DNA from: Hyphomicrobiales bacterium
GTDB lineage: Bacteria; Pseudomonadota; Alphaproteobacteria; Rhizobiales; Beijerinckiaceae
DNA length: 40,709 bases
Direction: 5' to 3'
Assembly (NCBI GenBank): GCA_027487245.1
Contig: JAIYDY010000084.1
Location: forward strand, 1-40,709
The notes beneath the pieces are model-generated. The model saw nothing but the letters and a program-made list of their open reading frames with translations. It ran no database searches and was not told the DNA's origin. This document shows, piece after piece, positions 7,348-16,742 of this stretch (the first letter of the stretch is position 1; every line of letters starts with the position of its first letter). A program made the translations under genes and the position numbers.

Positions 7348-8613
7348 GGCCAGCCCGACCGGCTGCCCGACCGCGACCACGAGCTGGCGGTCCTCGGCAT
7401 AGAGCCGCTCGGCTGCACGCCGGGCGTCAGCCATGGTCACCGCCCTGAACAGGTCGTTGCGCCGGACCGTGTAGTCGATCTCGAGCCCGTTGATGGCGAA
7501 GGAGAGCAACTGGCTGGCGATCTTGGCAGAGGTATCGAAACGCAGCGGGAACGAGCCGATCAGGTAATCCTTGGCCTCGGCCAGTTCCTGCTCGGTGGGG
7601 CCATGCAGGGCCAGCGAGCGCATCTCGGCGCGCATCACCTCCAGCGATTCGGCGACGCGGTCGTTCTTGGTGGCGGTGCCGCCGGCATGGAAGGCGGCAT
7701 GGCGCAGCGGCACGAGCGAACTCGACACGCCATAGGCCAGCCCGCGCTTCTCGCGCACCTCCATGAACAGGCGCGAGGTGAAGGCGGAGCCGCCGAGCAC
7801 ATGGTTGACGATCTCGGCCGCGATGAAATCGGGGTCGGAGCGGAACAGGCCGGGCGCGCCATAGCGCAGCGCGGTCTGGGGCACATCCATCGTGATGATC
7901 TCGACCTTGCCGAGATTGCCGAGCGTGGTCGGCAGCACAGGCTCAAGCGCCGAGCTGGCCGGCAGCGGCCCGAAAACCTGATCGATCAACGCCGCAAGCT
8001 CATCCGGCCCGATATCGCCGACGACGACGATCTTGAGGGCAGCGCGCGTGAAGATCTGCGCGGTCAGTGCCCTGAGGTCGGCAGCGGTGGTGGCTGCGAC
8101 CGTGTCGAGCGTGCCGCGCGGCTGCTGGCCATAGGGGTGTCCGTTGAAGCCGGCAGCCGAGAAGGCGCGCCGCGCGATCGAGTCCGGATCCTGCTGCTCG
8201 CGGCGCAGGCCAGCGCTGATCTGGGCCTTGACGCGGGCCACGGCGTCGTCGTCGAAGCGCGGCTTCTGCAAGGCGAGAGCGAGCAGCCGGAAGGCTTCGG
8301 ACTTGTGCTGCGACAGGGTCTTGAGCGCGCCCCTGAAATCATCCCGGTCGGCGGAGAAGGACAACTCGATGGCATGATCGGCCAGTGCGTTCTGGAACGC
8401 CTCGGCATCAAGATCGCCGGCCCCTTCATCGAGCAGGCCGGAGACCAGATTGAGCGCGCCGGACTTGCCGGCAGGATCATGGCTGGCCCCATGCAGGAAG
8501 GCGAAATCGAAGGCGATGACCGGCAGGTTGCGGTCCTCGACCAGCCAGGCGCTGACGCCGCAACTGGCAGTGACGGTGGTGATGCGGGGGCCTGTCATCA
8601 CGGAGGCGGTCAT
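7345..8613 (-). CDS. M16 family peptidase-like protein lacking the catalytic motif
   Basis: A 422-residue M16 (pitrilysin/insulinase) homologue. In the position of the zinc motif HxxEH it has LNLVSGL after DPAGKSGA (about residues 47-60), so it cannot bind the catalytic zinc. The C-terminal half keeps the substrate-binding Arg/Tyr region (SRLFMEVREKRGLAYGVSS, about 280-300) that non-catalytic partners of M16B peptidases retain. By analogy with mitochondrial processing peptidase alpha/beta and bacterial heterodimeric M16B enzymes, it should pair with the adjacent active subunit. The start is ATG 8613, with AGGAT 8 nt upstream; the open frame to 8697 is not needed. It sits 86 bp behind the catalytic gene and is coupled to mutL. 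Confidence 0.9.
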   Translation of the reverse strand: MTASVMTGPRITTVTASCGVSAWLVEDRNLPVIAFDFAFLHGASHDPAGKSGALNLVSGLLDEGAGDLDAEAFQNALADHAIELSFSADRDDFRGALKTLSQHKSEAFRLLALALQKPRFDDDAVARVKAQISAGLRREQQDPDSIARRAFSAAGFNGHPYGQQPRGTLDTVAATTAADLRALTAQIFTRAALKIVVVGDIGPDELAALIDQVFGPLPASSALEPVLPTTLGNLGKVEIITMDVPQTALRYGAPGLFRSDPDFIAAEIVNHVLGGSAFTSRLFMEVREKRGLAYGVSSSLVPLRHAAFHAGGTATKNDRVAESLEVMRAEMRSLALHGPTEQELAEAKDYLIGSFPLRFDTSAKIASQLLSFAINGLEIDYTVRRNDLFRAVTMADARRAAERLYAEDRQLVVAVGQPVGLA

Positions 8614-8699
8614 GGCAACGATCCTTTGGAACGATCCCTGGAAAGGGCAGATGCGCCGCGGGCGCGGCGCCGGAGGCGGCAAGCCGCACGCGGTCAATA

Positions 8700-9980
8700 T
8701 CAGGCGCTGGTCAGCCGCCCGGTGACACCGCGTCTCAGGTCGATGTGGGTGCGCACTGCCTGTGTCACAGCCTCGGCACTAACCGCCTCAAGCCGCTGGG
8801 GCCAGCGCTCGATGTCCTCGATCGTATCCCCCACCGCCAGCGAGGAGCCATAGAGCCGGGCCAGCGACGACTGGCTGTCACGGGCATAGATCGTGTCGGC
8901 GACCAGCCGCGTGCGGGAGCGGCGCATTTCGGCCTCGGTCGGGCCTGAATCCAGGAAACGCTGGATCGCATCGCCGACCGCCGTTTCCAGAACATCAAGG
9001 CTGATGCCCTGATTGGGCACGGCGCTGAACGAGATGCGGCCTGAATCGAGCATTGAACCCCAGTAGGAACCGCCAAGATTGGAGGCGATCTCGCGCTCCA
9101 CCACCAGATCGCGGTACAGGCGCGAGGTGGCGCCGCCGCCCATGATGTCAAGCGCCAGATCGAGCGCGAAGGCGTCGTCGCCGGTGGCATTGCCATAGCT
9201 GGGCGCGACGAACTGCCGGTAGAGCAGCGGCTGGCGCACGCGGGCATCGCTGACGGTGACACTGCGGGCGGCGCGGGCCGGCGGCTCGGCCAGACGGCGG
9301 CGCTGCGGGTCGGCTCCGGTGGGCGCGACCTTGCCATAGCTGGCTTCGGCCAGACGGCGCACCTCCGCGTCATCGGTGTCGCCGGCGACGACGAGGATCG
9401 CATTGTCGGGGGTGTAGAAGCGGCGATAGTAGGCGAAGGCATCTGCATGCCTGAGATCGGAAATCTCGTGCTCCCAGCCGATGATCGGCAGGCCGTAGGG
9501 GTGGTGCATGAACAGGGCAGCGGTCATCTCCTCGGAGAGCTGCGCGCCGGGGTCGGCATCGACCCGCATGCGCCGCTCCTCAAGCACGACATCGCGTTCA
9601 GGGGCGACGACCGCATCATCGAAGGCAAGGCCTGTCATGCGGTCAGCCTCGTAATCCATCACGGCGGCCAGATGCTCCCTGGCGACGCGCTGGAAATAGG
9701 CGGTGTAATCGTAGGACGTGAAGGCATTCTCCTGCCCGCCCAGCGCCGCAAGCTGCTTGGAGAAGGCCCCGGCGGGATACTTCGCCGTGCCCTTGAACAT
9801 CAGGTGTTCAAGGAAGTGCGCGATGCCCGACTTGCCGGCCGGATCATCGGCCGACCCGTTGCGATACCACACCATGTGGGTGACGACCGGGGCACGGCGG
9901 TCGGGAATGACAACAACCTGAAGGCCATTGTCGAGCTTGAACGACGTGGTTGTGCTGTGTGCTGTCACTGTCCGGGCCAT
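8700..9980 (-). CDS. Zinc-dependent M16 family peptidase, catalytic subunit
   Basis: A 426-residue M16B-type metallopeptidase. HFLEH at 55-59 (reversed zinc motif HxxEH) provides two zinc histidines and the catalytic Glu58. Glu135 in LEERRM, 76 residues after His59, is at the expected place for the third zinc ligand. The Arg/Tyr-like region of the second half (SRLYRDLVVEREIASNLGGSY) is present. It should degrade or process peptides with the non-catalytic homologue encoded next. I use ATG 9980 (AGGA 11 nt upstream); ATG 10001 is the alternative. Neither start gives a convincing signal peptide, so the compartment is uncertain, although the neighbours lspA and a secreted protein suggest the envelope. 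Confidence 0.92.
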   Translation of the reverse strand: MARTVTAHSTTTSFKLDNGLQVVVIPDRRAPVVTHMVWYRNGSADDPAGKSGIAHFLEHLMFKGTAKYPAGAFSKQLAALGGQENAFTSYDYTAYFQRVAREHLAAVMDYEADRMTGLAFDDAVVAPERDVVLEERRMRVDADPGAQLSEEMTAALFMHHPYGLPIIGWEHEISDLRHADAFAYYRRFYTPDNAILVVAGDTDDAEVRRLAEASYGKVAPTGADPQRRRLAEPPARAARSVTVSDARVRQPLLYRQFVAPSYGNATGDDAFALDLALDIMGGGATSRLYRDLVVEREIASNLGGSYWGSMLDSGRISFSAVPNQGISLDVLETAVGDAIQRFLDSGPTEAEMRRSRTRLVADTIYARDSQSSLARLYGSSLAVGDTIEDIERWPQRLEAVSAEAVTQAVRTHIDLRRGVTGRLTSA

Positions 9981-10098
9981 ATCGGTTGATGTCCTGGCCA
10001 TGCCGCAGGGGCGGCACGGATTCGAGGACGTTGGTATGGCAGATAGTGCTTCGATGGCAAAATGACGAGTGCGCCAGAATGTCTGGCGCAAGCCAGGA

Positions 10099-10734
10099 TC
10101 AGCGCGCGATCTGCTGGTCGATGAAAGTGCGCGCAGTGCTGCGGTCCTCGTCGCGCTCAACGACTTCCGACGTCGCCCTGACGCGCGCGGTCGAGGCGCG
10201 AAGCCCGGTCGGCGGCTCGGTCAGGAAGCGGCGGGGCGGCTCGGTGCCGACCGGCACTTCCGCCGTCTGCGAGGCGCGGCGGGCGTCCTGAGCCATCACG
10301 TCGAGGAACTGGTAGGCCTCGCTGCCGGAACCCGCCGGGTTGTTTGCCACCGCGCGGCCACCGCGACGGTTCATGTCGGCACCGTCGATGCGCGAGCCGG
10401 TATCATTGCGGCGGATGCGGGTTTCCATGTCGGCGGCAGCCGCTGCCGAGCGCGCGCGGCGGTTCTCGGCGCTGTCCGGATCGTTCGGCCAGTTGCCGGC
10501 ATTGCGACGCCCTTCCTGCGGCGGCGGCAGGGTCGAGCGTGGCGGCACCACCAGTGGCGGGCGGTCGCGATAGTTGATGTCAGGCTTGTCGGGCGAGGTG
10601 ATGCCGAGGGTCGACAGCACGTTCGACAGCAACGGATCGCCGGTCTGCGCCTGTGCTGACGGAACGGAGAGGGCAGGAGCGAATGCCAGACCGAGGGCGA
10701 GTGCCGCCAGACCCTTGCGAACAGCCTTGACCAT
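10099..10734 (-). CDS. Secreted low-complexity protein of unknown function
   Basis: A 211-residue protein with a clear Sec signal peptide: MVKAVRKGLAALALGLA, a hydrophobic core, then a PSAQAQ cleavage site near residue 30. The mature part is rich in Arg, Asp, Pro and Ala (RPPLVVPPRSTLPPPQ, then ENRRARSAAAAADMETRIRR), with no domain I recognise, and looks largely disordered with one Ala-rich helix. The ATG at 10734 has AAAGGG 9 nt upstream; a TTG three codons earlier is less likely. It lies between lspA and the M16 peptidase gene on the same strand, so it may be part of that envelope-processing unit, but no role can be assigned. There is no lipobox cysteine. Confidence 0.75.
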   Translation of the reverse strand: MVKAVRKGLAALALGLAFAPALSVPSAQAQTGDPLLSNVLSTLGITSPDKPDINYRDRPPLVVPPRSTLPPPQEGRRNAGNWPNDPDSAENRRARSAAAAADMETRIRRNDTGSRIDGADMNRRGGRAVANNPAGSGSEAYQFLDVMAQDARRASQTAEVPVGTEPPRRFLTEPPTGLRASTARVRATSEVVERDEDRSTARTFIDQQIAR

Positions 10735-10878
10735 GGTGCGCAACCCTTTTCGCCGTTGTCATGACCGGGTCAGGCGACCCGGCCCGTCGACCAGATGACT
10801 GGTCCGGGGCCGCTCACTGCACCGGAAAAACGGCAAGCTTGCGGCACCGGATGATGTGCGCGAGCCGATTGGAGCCTT

Positions 10879-11421
10879 TCAGCCCTTCTTCGCCACGCGA
10901 TCCTCAAAGACAGCGTCATACATCAGAGCGAGCACGCCGACAACAATGGCGGCATCGGCGATGTTGAAGACATACCAGCTCCAATCGCCCCAGTGCAGAT
11001 GCACGAAATCGGCAACCGCTCCGTAGGCGATCCGGTCGATGACATTGCCGAGCGCACCGCCGATGAGCAGCCCGAGCGCCACCGCCTCGCCGCGCCGGCT
11101 GGCGCGCCTCAGCCACAGCGAAAGCCAGATCGAGGCGGCGATTGACAGCACGACCAGCGCCCAGCGGCCAAGATCGCTCGTCTGCTGGAACAGGCCATAG
11201 GAAATGCCCCGGTTCCAGACCATCACGAATTCGAGAAACGGTGTCAGGACCCAGGGGCCGGTATCCTCAAGCCGGACCCAGAACAGGATCCACAGCTTGC
11301 TGATCTGGTCGGCCACGAAGATGCCGGCCGCCAGCACCGCGCCGAGGCGCGTGACCGACGATCCGCCAGCCGGAGCGGCAGCGGGCGTGTCGGCAGAAGG
11401 CATGTCCGGGGGCGTGTTCAT
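10879..11421 (-). CDS. lspA: Lipoprotein signal peptidase (signal peptidase II)
   Basis: LspA is an inner-membrane aspartyl protease that removes signal peptides from diacylglyceryl-prolipoproteins. The protein is 180 residues with four membrane segments (about 25-47, 86-104, 112-130, 150-168). The catalytic aspartates are visible: Asp129 in [10 protein letters not shown] and Asp156 in FNIADA. The conserved [10 protein letters not shown] stretch is at 69-78. A polar N-terminal extension of about 23 residues precedes the first membrane segment. The start codon overlaps the ileS stop by 4 nt (ATGA), so it is translationally coupled to ileS, the standard bacterial ileS-lspA arrangement. Confidence 0.97.
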   Translation of the reverse strand: MNTPPDMPSADTPAAAPAGGSSVTRLGAVLAAGIFVADQISKLWILFWVRLEDTGPWVLTPFLEFVMVWNRGISYGLFQQTSDLGRWALVVLSIAASIWLSLWLRRASRRGEAVALGLLIGGALGNVIDRIAYGAVADFVHLHWGDWSWYVFNIADAAIVVGVLALMYDAVFEDRVAKKG

Positions 11422-14400
11422 GCGGCCTTCGCATCGCGCTCGCGCAGCGCTTCGGCATCGCGCGGGGTGACATCGGGATAGGCCGGATCAGCCGTGGCCG
11501 GATCGAAATACTTCCACGAGCGGGCGCACTTGATGCCGGATGCCTTGCCGACGACGACCGCGACGCCCGGCACTTCGGGCATGCGGAAGGCTTCGGCTGG
11601 CCCCTCGGTGGTCGTGACGGAAATCGCCGAGGTGATGCTGATCTCGGCGAGATCGACGCCGGCCAGCGCCGCCAGCAGCACGGGATCGCTGACGAAGACC
11701 GACGGTGCCGCTTCAAGCGACGAGCCGATGGTCTTGGCCGCGCGCTGGAGTTCGAGCGCGCCGGTGACGACGCGCCTGACCTTGCGGATGGCCTCCCAGC
11801 GCGCATCCAGCGGCTCATCGCGCCAGGCGGCGGGCAGGTCCGGGAAGGTCTGGAGGTGAACCGAGCCGCCCGCCTCCTTCTGGTCCGGATAGCGTTCGAG
11901 CCAGGCTTCCTCCGTGGTGAAGACCAGGATCGGGGCCAGCCAGATGCTCACGCATCGGAAGATATGATCGACCGTGGTCAGCGCCGAGCGGCGGACATGG
12001 CTGGAGGCCGGATCGCAATAGAGCGCGTCCTTGCGAACGTCGAAATAGAAGGCAGAAAGATCCGCCGTCATGAACTGCGACAGCAGCGAGACCACCTTCT
12101 TGTAGTCGTAGGCGGCATAGGCAGCGCGGATGGCCTCGCCGAGTTCAGCCAGGCGGTGCAGCATCAGCCGCTCCAGTTCCGGCATCGAGGCTGTGTCCGT
12201 GACCCGCTCCGTCTCGCTGAAATGGGCCAGGGTGCCCAGCATCCAGCGGATGGTGTTGCGCAGCTTGCGGTAGGTTTCCTGCATGGTCTTGAGGATTTCA
12301 GGGCCGATGCGCTGGTCATCCGAATAGTCGACCGAGGCGACCCACAGGCGCAGGATGTCGGCGCCGGACTCGGCGATGACCTTCTGCGGGGCCACGACAT
12401 TGCCCAGCGACTTCGACATCTTCTGGCCCTTCTCATCCATGGTGAAGCCATGGGTGAGGACCACGTCGAAAGGCGGGCGGCCGCGCGTGCCGCAGCTCTC
12501 GATCAGGCTGGAATGGAACCAGCCGCGATGCTGGTCCGAGCCTTCGAGATACATCACCGTGTCGCGCCCGCCGTCGACCTTGCGCCTTGTGCCGGCGAGA
12601 TCGGGGAAATGGATGGCATCGTCGAGCACATAGGCGTGAGTCGAGCCTGAATCGAACCAGACATCGAGCACGTCGTTGACCTTCTCGAAATCGGCAGGAT
12701 CGAACCCGAACGGCGCAAGGAAGCGCGCACCATCAGCACTGGCGAACCAGGCATCGCCGCCATCGGCCTCGAACGCCTCGCCGATGGCGTGGTTGACCTG
12801 CTCATGGCGCAGGATGTCGCCCTCGCGAAGGCCATGGGCCGGCAGGTCGCGCTTCGCCACGAACACGGTGATCGGCACGCCCCATGCGCGCTGGCGCGAG
12901 ACCACCCAATCAGGCTTGGCCTCGATCATGCCGCGGATGCGGTTCTCGCCGGAGGCCGGCACCCACTGGGTCGCGCGGATGCCAGCCAGCGAGGCCTCGC
13001 GGAGGGTGGGGTGCACCTGTGTGCGGCCATTGTCATCCCCGGCGCGCAAAGCGCGGGAAGGGGATCCACCTTCCGGTGCCCCCGATGGATCCCCTTCCCG
13101 GCCCTGCGGGCCGCCGGGGATGACACCGCTGGAATGGCCTGCCGGATCGAACGGCTTGTCCATGGCGATGAACCATTGCGGCGTGTTGCGGAAGATCACC
13201 GGCTTCTTGGAGCGCCATGAATGCGGATACTGGTGCTTCAGGCGGCCCCGCGCGAACAGGTTGCCGGCGGCGATGAGCGCCGCGATCACGGCCTCGTTGG
13301 CCTTGCCCTTCTCGCCCTTGTCGGTGATGACCTGCTCGCCGACAAAGCCGGGCGCGGCCTTTGTGTAGCTGCCATCGGCATCGACCGTGTAGGGGATGGC
13401 GGTGTCGATGCCGTGGGCACGCAGCCGCTGTTGCGTGTCAGCCCGCATCCAGATGTCGAAATCCTCGCGGCCATGGCCGGGCGCGGTGTGCACGAAGCCG
13501 GTGCCGGCATCATCGGTGACATGGTCGCCATCGAGCAGGGGGACGTCGAAGTCGTAGCCTTGGCCGGCCAGCGGGTGGGCGCAGGTGATGCCGCCAAGCA
13601 GGTCGGCAGACACGTCCATCAGCCGCGTCGCAACGGCTTTCGCCTTGCCGAACACCTCGTCTGCCAGCTTGTCGGCGACGATGTAGCGCTTGCCGAGCGT
13701 GGCGAAGCTGCCGTCGAGCAGGCCGGTCAACTCATACAGACCGTAGCCGATCTTGTTGTTGAACGAGATCGCCCGATTGCCGGGGATGGTCCAAGGGGTG
13801 GTGGTCCAGATGAGGATGTTGGCTTCAAGCTTGACCAACTCAGGCGCGATCTCATCTACCGATGGCGGGCGTCGTTCAACGGATGCAGAGACGGGCGACT
13901 GACTTCCTCGGACGACCGGAAACGCCACCCAGACCATGTCGCTCTGGTAGTCCTGATATTCGATTTCCGCTTCGGCCAGCGCGGTGCGCTCGACCACGCT
14001 CCACATCACAGGCTTGGAGCCGCGATAAAGCAGGCCGTTCATCGAGAACTTCATGATCTCGCGGGCGATCTGGGCCTCGGCGGGGTAGCTCATGGTCAGA
14101 TAGGGCTTGTCCCAGTCGCCCTCGACGCCAAGGCGCTTGAACTGCTCGCGCTGCACGCCGACCCAGTGCTCGGCGAAGGTGCGGCACTCCTTGCGGAATT
14201 CGATGACCGGGACCTCGTCCTTGTTCTTGCCCCTGGCGCGGTATTGCTCCTCGATCTTCCATTCGATCGGCAGGCCGTGGCAATCCCAGCCGGGGACATA
14301 GTTGCTGTCATAGCCGGACATCTGCGCGCCGCGCACTACCAGATCCTTGAGGATCTTGTTGAGCGCATGGCCGATGTGGATGTCGCCGTTCGCATAGGGC

Positions 14401-14615
14401 GGGCCATCGTGCAGCACGAAGCGGTCCCGGCCCTTCGCCGCCTGGCGCAACTGGCCATAAAGGTTGTTGGCGGCCCAGCGCTCCAGCAGCTTCGGCTCCA
14501 GCACAGGAAGGCCGGCGCGCATGGGAAACCCGGTCTCGGGCAGGTTGAGCGTCTGCGAATAGTCGCGCCCGGCAGCATCGGCGGAAGGAGGCGTTCTGGT
14601 CTCGGTCATCGTCAT
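11418..14615 (-). CDS. ileS: Isoleucyl-tRNA synthetase (with an in-frame palindromic insertion)
   Basis: IleS charges tRNA-Ile and edits misactivated valine in the CP1 domain. The class I motifs are present: HIGH at 80-83 ([10 protein letters not shown]) and KMSKS near residue 730 ([10 protein letters not shown]). CP1 editing features include [12 protein letters not shown] and [15 protein letters not shown]. The C-terminal zinc finger is reduced to a single [10 protein letters not shown], as in many alphaproteobacterial enzymes. At 1065 residues it is longer than usual. One cause is about 45 extra residues between WFIAMDKPF and [10 protein letters not shown], of which residues 497-529 are encoded by a palindromic DNA element. 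Met at 14615 is preferred over 14657 because homologues start near the [11 protein letters not shown] segment; Met at 14609 is also possible. It leads the lspA unit. Confidence 0.96.
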   Translation of the reverse strand: MTMTETRTPPSADAAGRDYSQTLNLPETGFPMRAGLPVLEPKLLERWAANNLYGQLRQAAKGRDRFVLHDGPPYANGDIHIGHALNKILKDLVVRGAQMSGYDSNYVPGWDCHGLPIEWKIEEQYRARGKNKDEVPVIEFRKECRTFAEHWVGVQREQFKRLGVEGDWDKPYLTMSYPAEAQIAREIMKFSMNGLLYRGSKPVMWSVVERTALAEAEIEYQDYQSDMVWVAFPVVRGSQSPVSASVERRPPSVDEIAPELVKLEANILIWTTTPWTIPGNRAISFNNKIGYGLYELTGLLDGSFATLGKRYIVADKLADEVFGKAKAVATRLMDVSADLLGGITCAHPLAGQGYDFDVPLLDGDHVTDDAGTGFVHTAPGHGREDFDIWMRADTQQRLRAHGIDTAIPYTVDADGSYTKAAPGFVGEQVITDKGEKGKANEAVIAALIAAGNLFARGRLKHQYPHSWRSKKPVIFRNTPQWFIAMDKPFDPAGHSSGVIPGGPQGREGDPSGAPEGGSPSRALRAGDDNGRTQVHPTLREASLAGIRATQWVPASGENRIRGMIEAKPDWVVSRQRAWGVPITVFVAKRDLPAHGLREGDILRHEQVNHAIGEAFEADGGDAWFASADGARFLAPFGFDPADFEKVNDVLDVWFDSGSTHAYVLDDAIHFPDLAGTRRKVDGGRDTVMYLEGSDQHRGWFHSSLIESCGTRGRPPFDVVLTHGFTMDEKGQKMSKSLGNVVAPQKVIAESGADILRLWVASVDYSDDQRIGPEILKTMQETYRKLRNTIRWMLGTLAHFSETERVTDTASMPELERLMLHRLAELGEAIRAAYAAYDYKKVVSLLSQFMTADLSAFYFDVRKDALYCDPASSHVRRSALTTVDHIFRCVSIWLAPILVFTTEEAWLERYPDQKEAGGSVHLQTFPDLPAAWRDEPLDARWEAIRKVRRVVTGALELQRAAKTIGSSLEAAPSVFVSDPVLLAALAGVDLAEISITSAISVTTTEGPAEAFRMPEVPGVAVVVGKASGIKCARSWKYFDPATADPAYPDVTPRDAEALRERDAKAA
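13031..13125. repeat. Palindromic element inserted in frame in ileS
   Basis: The outer arms are perfect 14-bp inverted repeats: TGTCATCCCCGGCG at 13031-13044 and its complement at 13112-13125. Inside are perfect 15-bp arms: CGGGAAGGGGATCCA at 13054-13068 and its complement at 13086-13100, with a 17-nt loop. Each side strand between outer and inner arms carries its own mini-hairpin (GCGC-AAA-GCGC at 13043-13053; GGCCC-TGC-GGGCC at 13100-13112). The whole can fold as a cloverleaf, or as two side-by-side ATCCCC...GGGGAT hairpins. It is read through as protein without a stop. It resembles dispersed extragenic palindromes of alphaproteobacteria; in-frame insertion recalls Rickettsia palindromic elements, though homology to those is not claimed. 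Confidence 0.85.
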
Positions 14616-14943
14616 TTCACGGCTGTGGCGCGGATGGCTGGCTCTGACCCGGGGCAAGGCCCTGCCGGATCAGCCCGGCAAGCGCCCTGTCAGGGGCCCA
14701 TCTCATGGGCCATCGGCGGAGGAGTGGCAAGGTTTGGTGGCGAAACGGTCACCCGGCAAGGTTCACCCGGCCCGTCAGCGCCTGCACTCAGGCGTGAGGG
14801 ACCGGGCGCGTAATTCGCGCAATGCGGTGCCGATGGACTGCCGGGATGAAGCGGGCTTGCATGAAGGCTCTTTAGCCCAGCCGGGGAAAGCCTGGCAACG
14901 CATTTCGCGCTCCGGGCCGCCCCCTGCCCGGCCCGGAGGCGGC
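14616..14943. other. Intergenic region between ileS and the chemoreceptor gene
   Basis: About 330 bp upstream of ileS and downstream of the chemoreceptor, both on the minus strand. It should hold the ileS promoter, but I cannot point to convincing -35/-10 boxes. A perfect 10-bp hairpin lies at its right end. No coding frame with plausible composition was found, and no T-box-like leader is visible (not expected in this group). Confidence 0.5.
14910..14938 (-). terminator. Possible terminator hairpin after the chemoreceptor gene
   Basis: CTCCGGGCCG at 14910-14919 pairs perfectly with CGGCCCGGAG at 14929-14938 across a 9-nt loop, 5 bp past the minus-strand stop at 14944. There is no following U tract on the minus strand, so it may be an attenuating or 3'-stabilising hairpin, not a strict intrinsic terminator. 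Confidence 0.45.
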
Positions 14944-16659
14944 TCAGGCGGCCTTGATGCTGGCGATATGCTCGCCCACGGCATGGCGCAGGACTTCTGC
15001 AGTCTGCATCACGCTGTCGGCGGCGGCTTCGAGGTCGCTGGCGGCGAAGGAGGTCTTCTTCGAGGCGCGGTCGACCGCGACAATGGCGCTGGTCACTTCG
15101 GCGCTGGAGCTGGCCGCATCCGAGATCGAACGGGCGATTTCGTGGGTGGCGGCACCCTGCTGCTCGACAGCGCCGGCAATCGAGACCGTGATCTTGTCGA
15201 TCATGGCGATGGTTTCGCCGATGCCGCCGATGGCGCCGACCGCCTGCTGCGTGGCGGTCTGCATTTCCTCGACCTGCCGGCGGATCTCGTCGGTGGCGCG
15301 CGCCGTCTGGCTGGCCAGCTGCTTCACTTCCTGGGCGACGACCGCAAAGCCGCGCCCGGCCTCCCCGGCGCGGGCCGCCTCGATGGTGGCGTTGAGCGCC
15401 AGCAGGTTGGTCTGCTCGGCGATGTTGGTGATCAGCGTCACGACCTCGCCGATCCTCGAACTGGAGGTGGCCAGCACGCCGACCAGCTCGCGGGTGGTGT
15501 CCATGGCCGTCACGGCGGCGGCGGTGACACTCGAGCCTTGCGAGATCTGCTGGGAGATGTCCGCGATCACGGAATTCAGTTCCTCGGCGGCGGCGGCGGC
15601 GATGCGCACACTGTCGGACGAGCCGGCGGAGGAGGAGGTGGCGGTTTCCAGCTGGCCGGCCGTCATCTCGGCAGCCTCGCGCAGTTGCTCGGCGCTGACG
15701 CGCAGCAATGTCGTGGTTTCGAGCACGGTGGACACGGAGCTTTCCACGGCGAGGTTGAGATGGCGGGCCGCTTCGCCGATCTGCATGGCACGGCGCATGG
15801 CCTCTTCGCTTTCGCGCGCGTCTTCTTCCATCATCATCGATTTTTCGACCAGGGAGACGCGCAATTGCTCGACCGAGCGGGCCATGTCGCCGAAGATGTC
15901 GGTGCGGCGGCGATAGGGCACGACGCCGGACAGGATGCCTTTGGCAAGGGCCGTGACAGACCCCGCGAGCGGCGCCAGCGGCGTGAGCCAGAAGCTGGTC
16001 AGCGCCAGACCAGCGACTGCGCCGAGTAGCGCCATCAGCACGGCGCTGGTGATGATGTAGCGGTCGATCGACCAAGCCAGCATGCTGGCCTCGTGGACTG
16101 GCTTGCCGACCTTGATCGCACCGCTGACCATGCCGTCGGGAGCGATGATCGGGACGATGTAGCTTACGTGGGAACTGCCCAGCAGCGTGAGCTCGCCGCG
16201 ATAGGGATTGCCCGACCGCAACGTGGCGAAGGCCGGGCTGGCCGGGCCGAGCAGCGCACCGGTGGCGCGGCCACCTTCGGTGCGGCGCAAGGTGGTCGAG
16301 ACCTGTTCGAAGTCACTGCGTGCGCTGTCCCAGCGGAAGATCACGGCGCTGCCGCCGGTGATCTGGGCAATGCTGTCGACAAGGCGGTGATCACCGGGAT
16401 CGGGCAGCCCGGCGGCGCGCAGGCGATCGACGCCGGCAGGAGCATAGAGAACCTCAATGCCGGGCTGGGCTGCCCGCACCAGATGTGCGGCCAGCTTCAT
16501 CGCTGTGCCCTGATCGTGCAGCGCGCGTTCGGCAAGGCGGGTATCGACGGTCTGGACGGCCGTGACGACGACCCCAGCAACACTCAGAACGATGATCAGC
16601 AGCACGCCGAGCGCCATCTTGATGCGCAACGACATGCGCGACGAACGCGGATATTTCAT
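14944..16659 (-). CDS. Methyl-accepting chemotaxis protein with a single Cache-type sensor
   Basis: A 571-residue transmembrane chemoreceptor. The first membrane helix is at about 14-36. A periplasmic domain at 37-200 contains [26 protein letters not shown] and [19 protein letters not shown], matching the Cache_3-Cache_2 pattern. The second membrane helix is at 202-224, HAMP at about 225-275, and the signalling hairpin at about 330-560. The hairpin tip [20 protein letters not shown] (413-432) binds CheA/CheW. No C-terminal CheR-tethering pentapeptide is present (it ends ASIKAA). The ligand cannot be predicted. GGAG lies 11 nt before the ATG at 16659. It lies 83 bp downstream of ribF on the same strand. 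The CheY-like and CheZ-like genes on the far side of ribF suggest a local signalling set. Confidence 0.93.
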   Translation of the reverse strand: MKYPRSSRMSLRIKMALGVLLIIVLSVAGVVVTAVQTVDTRLAERALHDQGTAMKLAAHLVRAAQPGIEVLYAPAGVDRLRAAGLPDPGDHRLVDSIAQITGGSAVIFRWDSARSDFEQVSTTLRRTEGGRATGALLGPASPAFATLRSGNPYRGELTLLGSSHVSYIVPIIAPDGMVSGAIKVGKPVHEASMLAWSIDRYIITSAVLMALLGAVAGLALTSFWLTPLAPLAGSVTALAKGILSGVVPYRRRTDIFGDMARSVEQLRVSLVEKSMMMEEDARESEEAMRRAMQIGEAARHLNLAVESSVSTVLETTTLLRVSAEQLREAAEMTAGQLETATSSSAGSSDSVRIAAAAAEELNSVIADISQQISQGSSVTAAAVTAMDTTRELVGVLATSSSRIGEVVTLITNIAEQTNLLALNATIEAARAGEAGRGFAVVAQEVKQLASQTARATDEIRRQVEEMQTATQQAVGAIGGIGETIAMIDKITVSIAGAVEQQGAATHEIARSISDAASSSAEVTSAIVAVDRASKKTSFAASDLEAAADSVMQTAEVLRHAVGEHIASIKAA

Positions 16660-16742
16660 CGAACCAACGTCTCCACAGCCACCCGAAGTGATGCGAGATC
16701 AAGGTTAATGATTTGCAAAGAAATGGCCGTGAGGCCGATATT

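Noticed and set aside
16720..16742. GGCC-TCAC-GGCC hairpin followed by ATTTCTTT after ribF
   Set aside because: Only a 4-bp stem with mismatched flanks; too weak to call a terminator.
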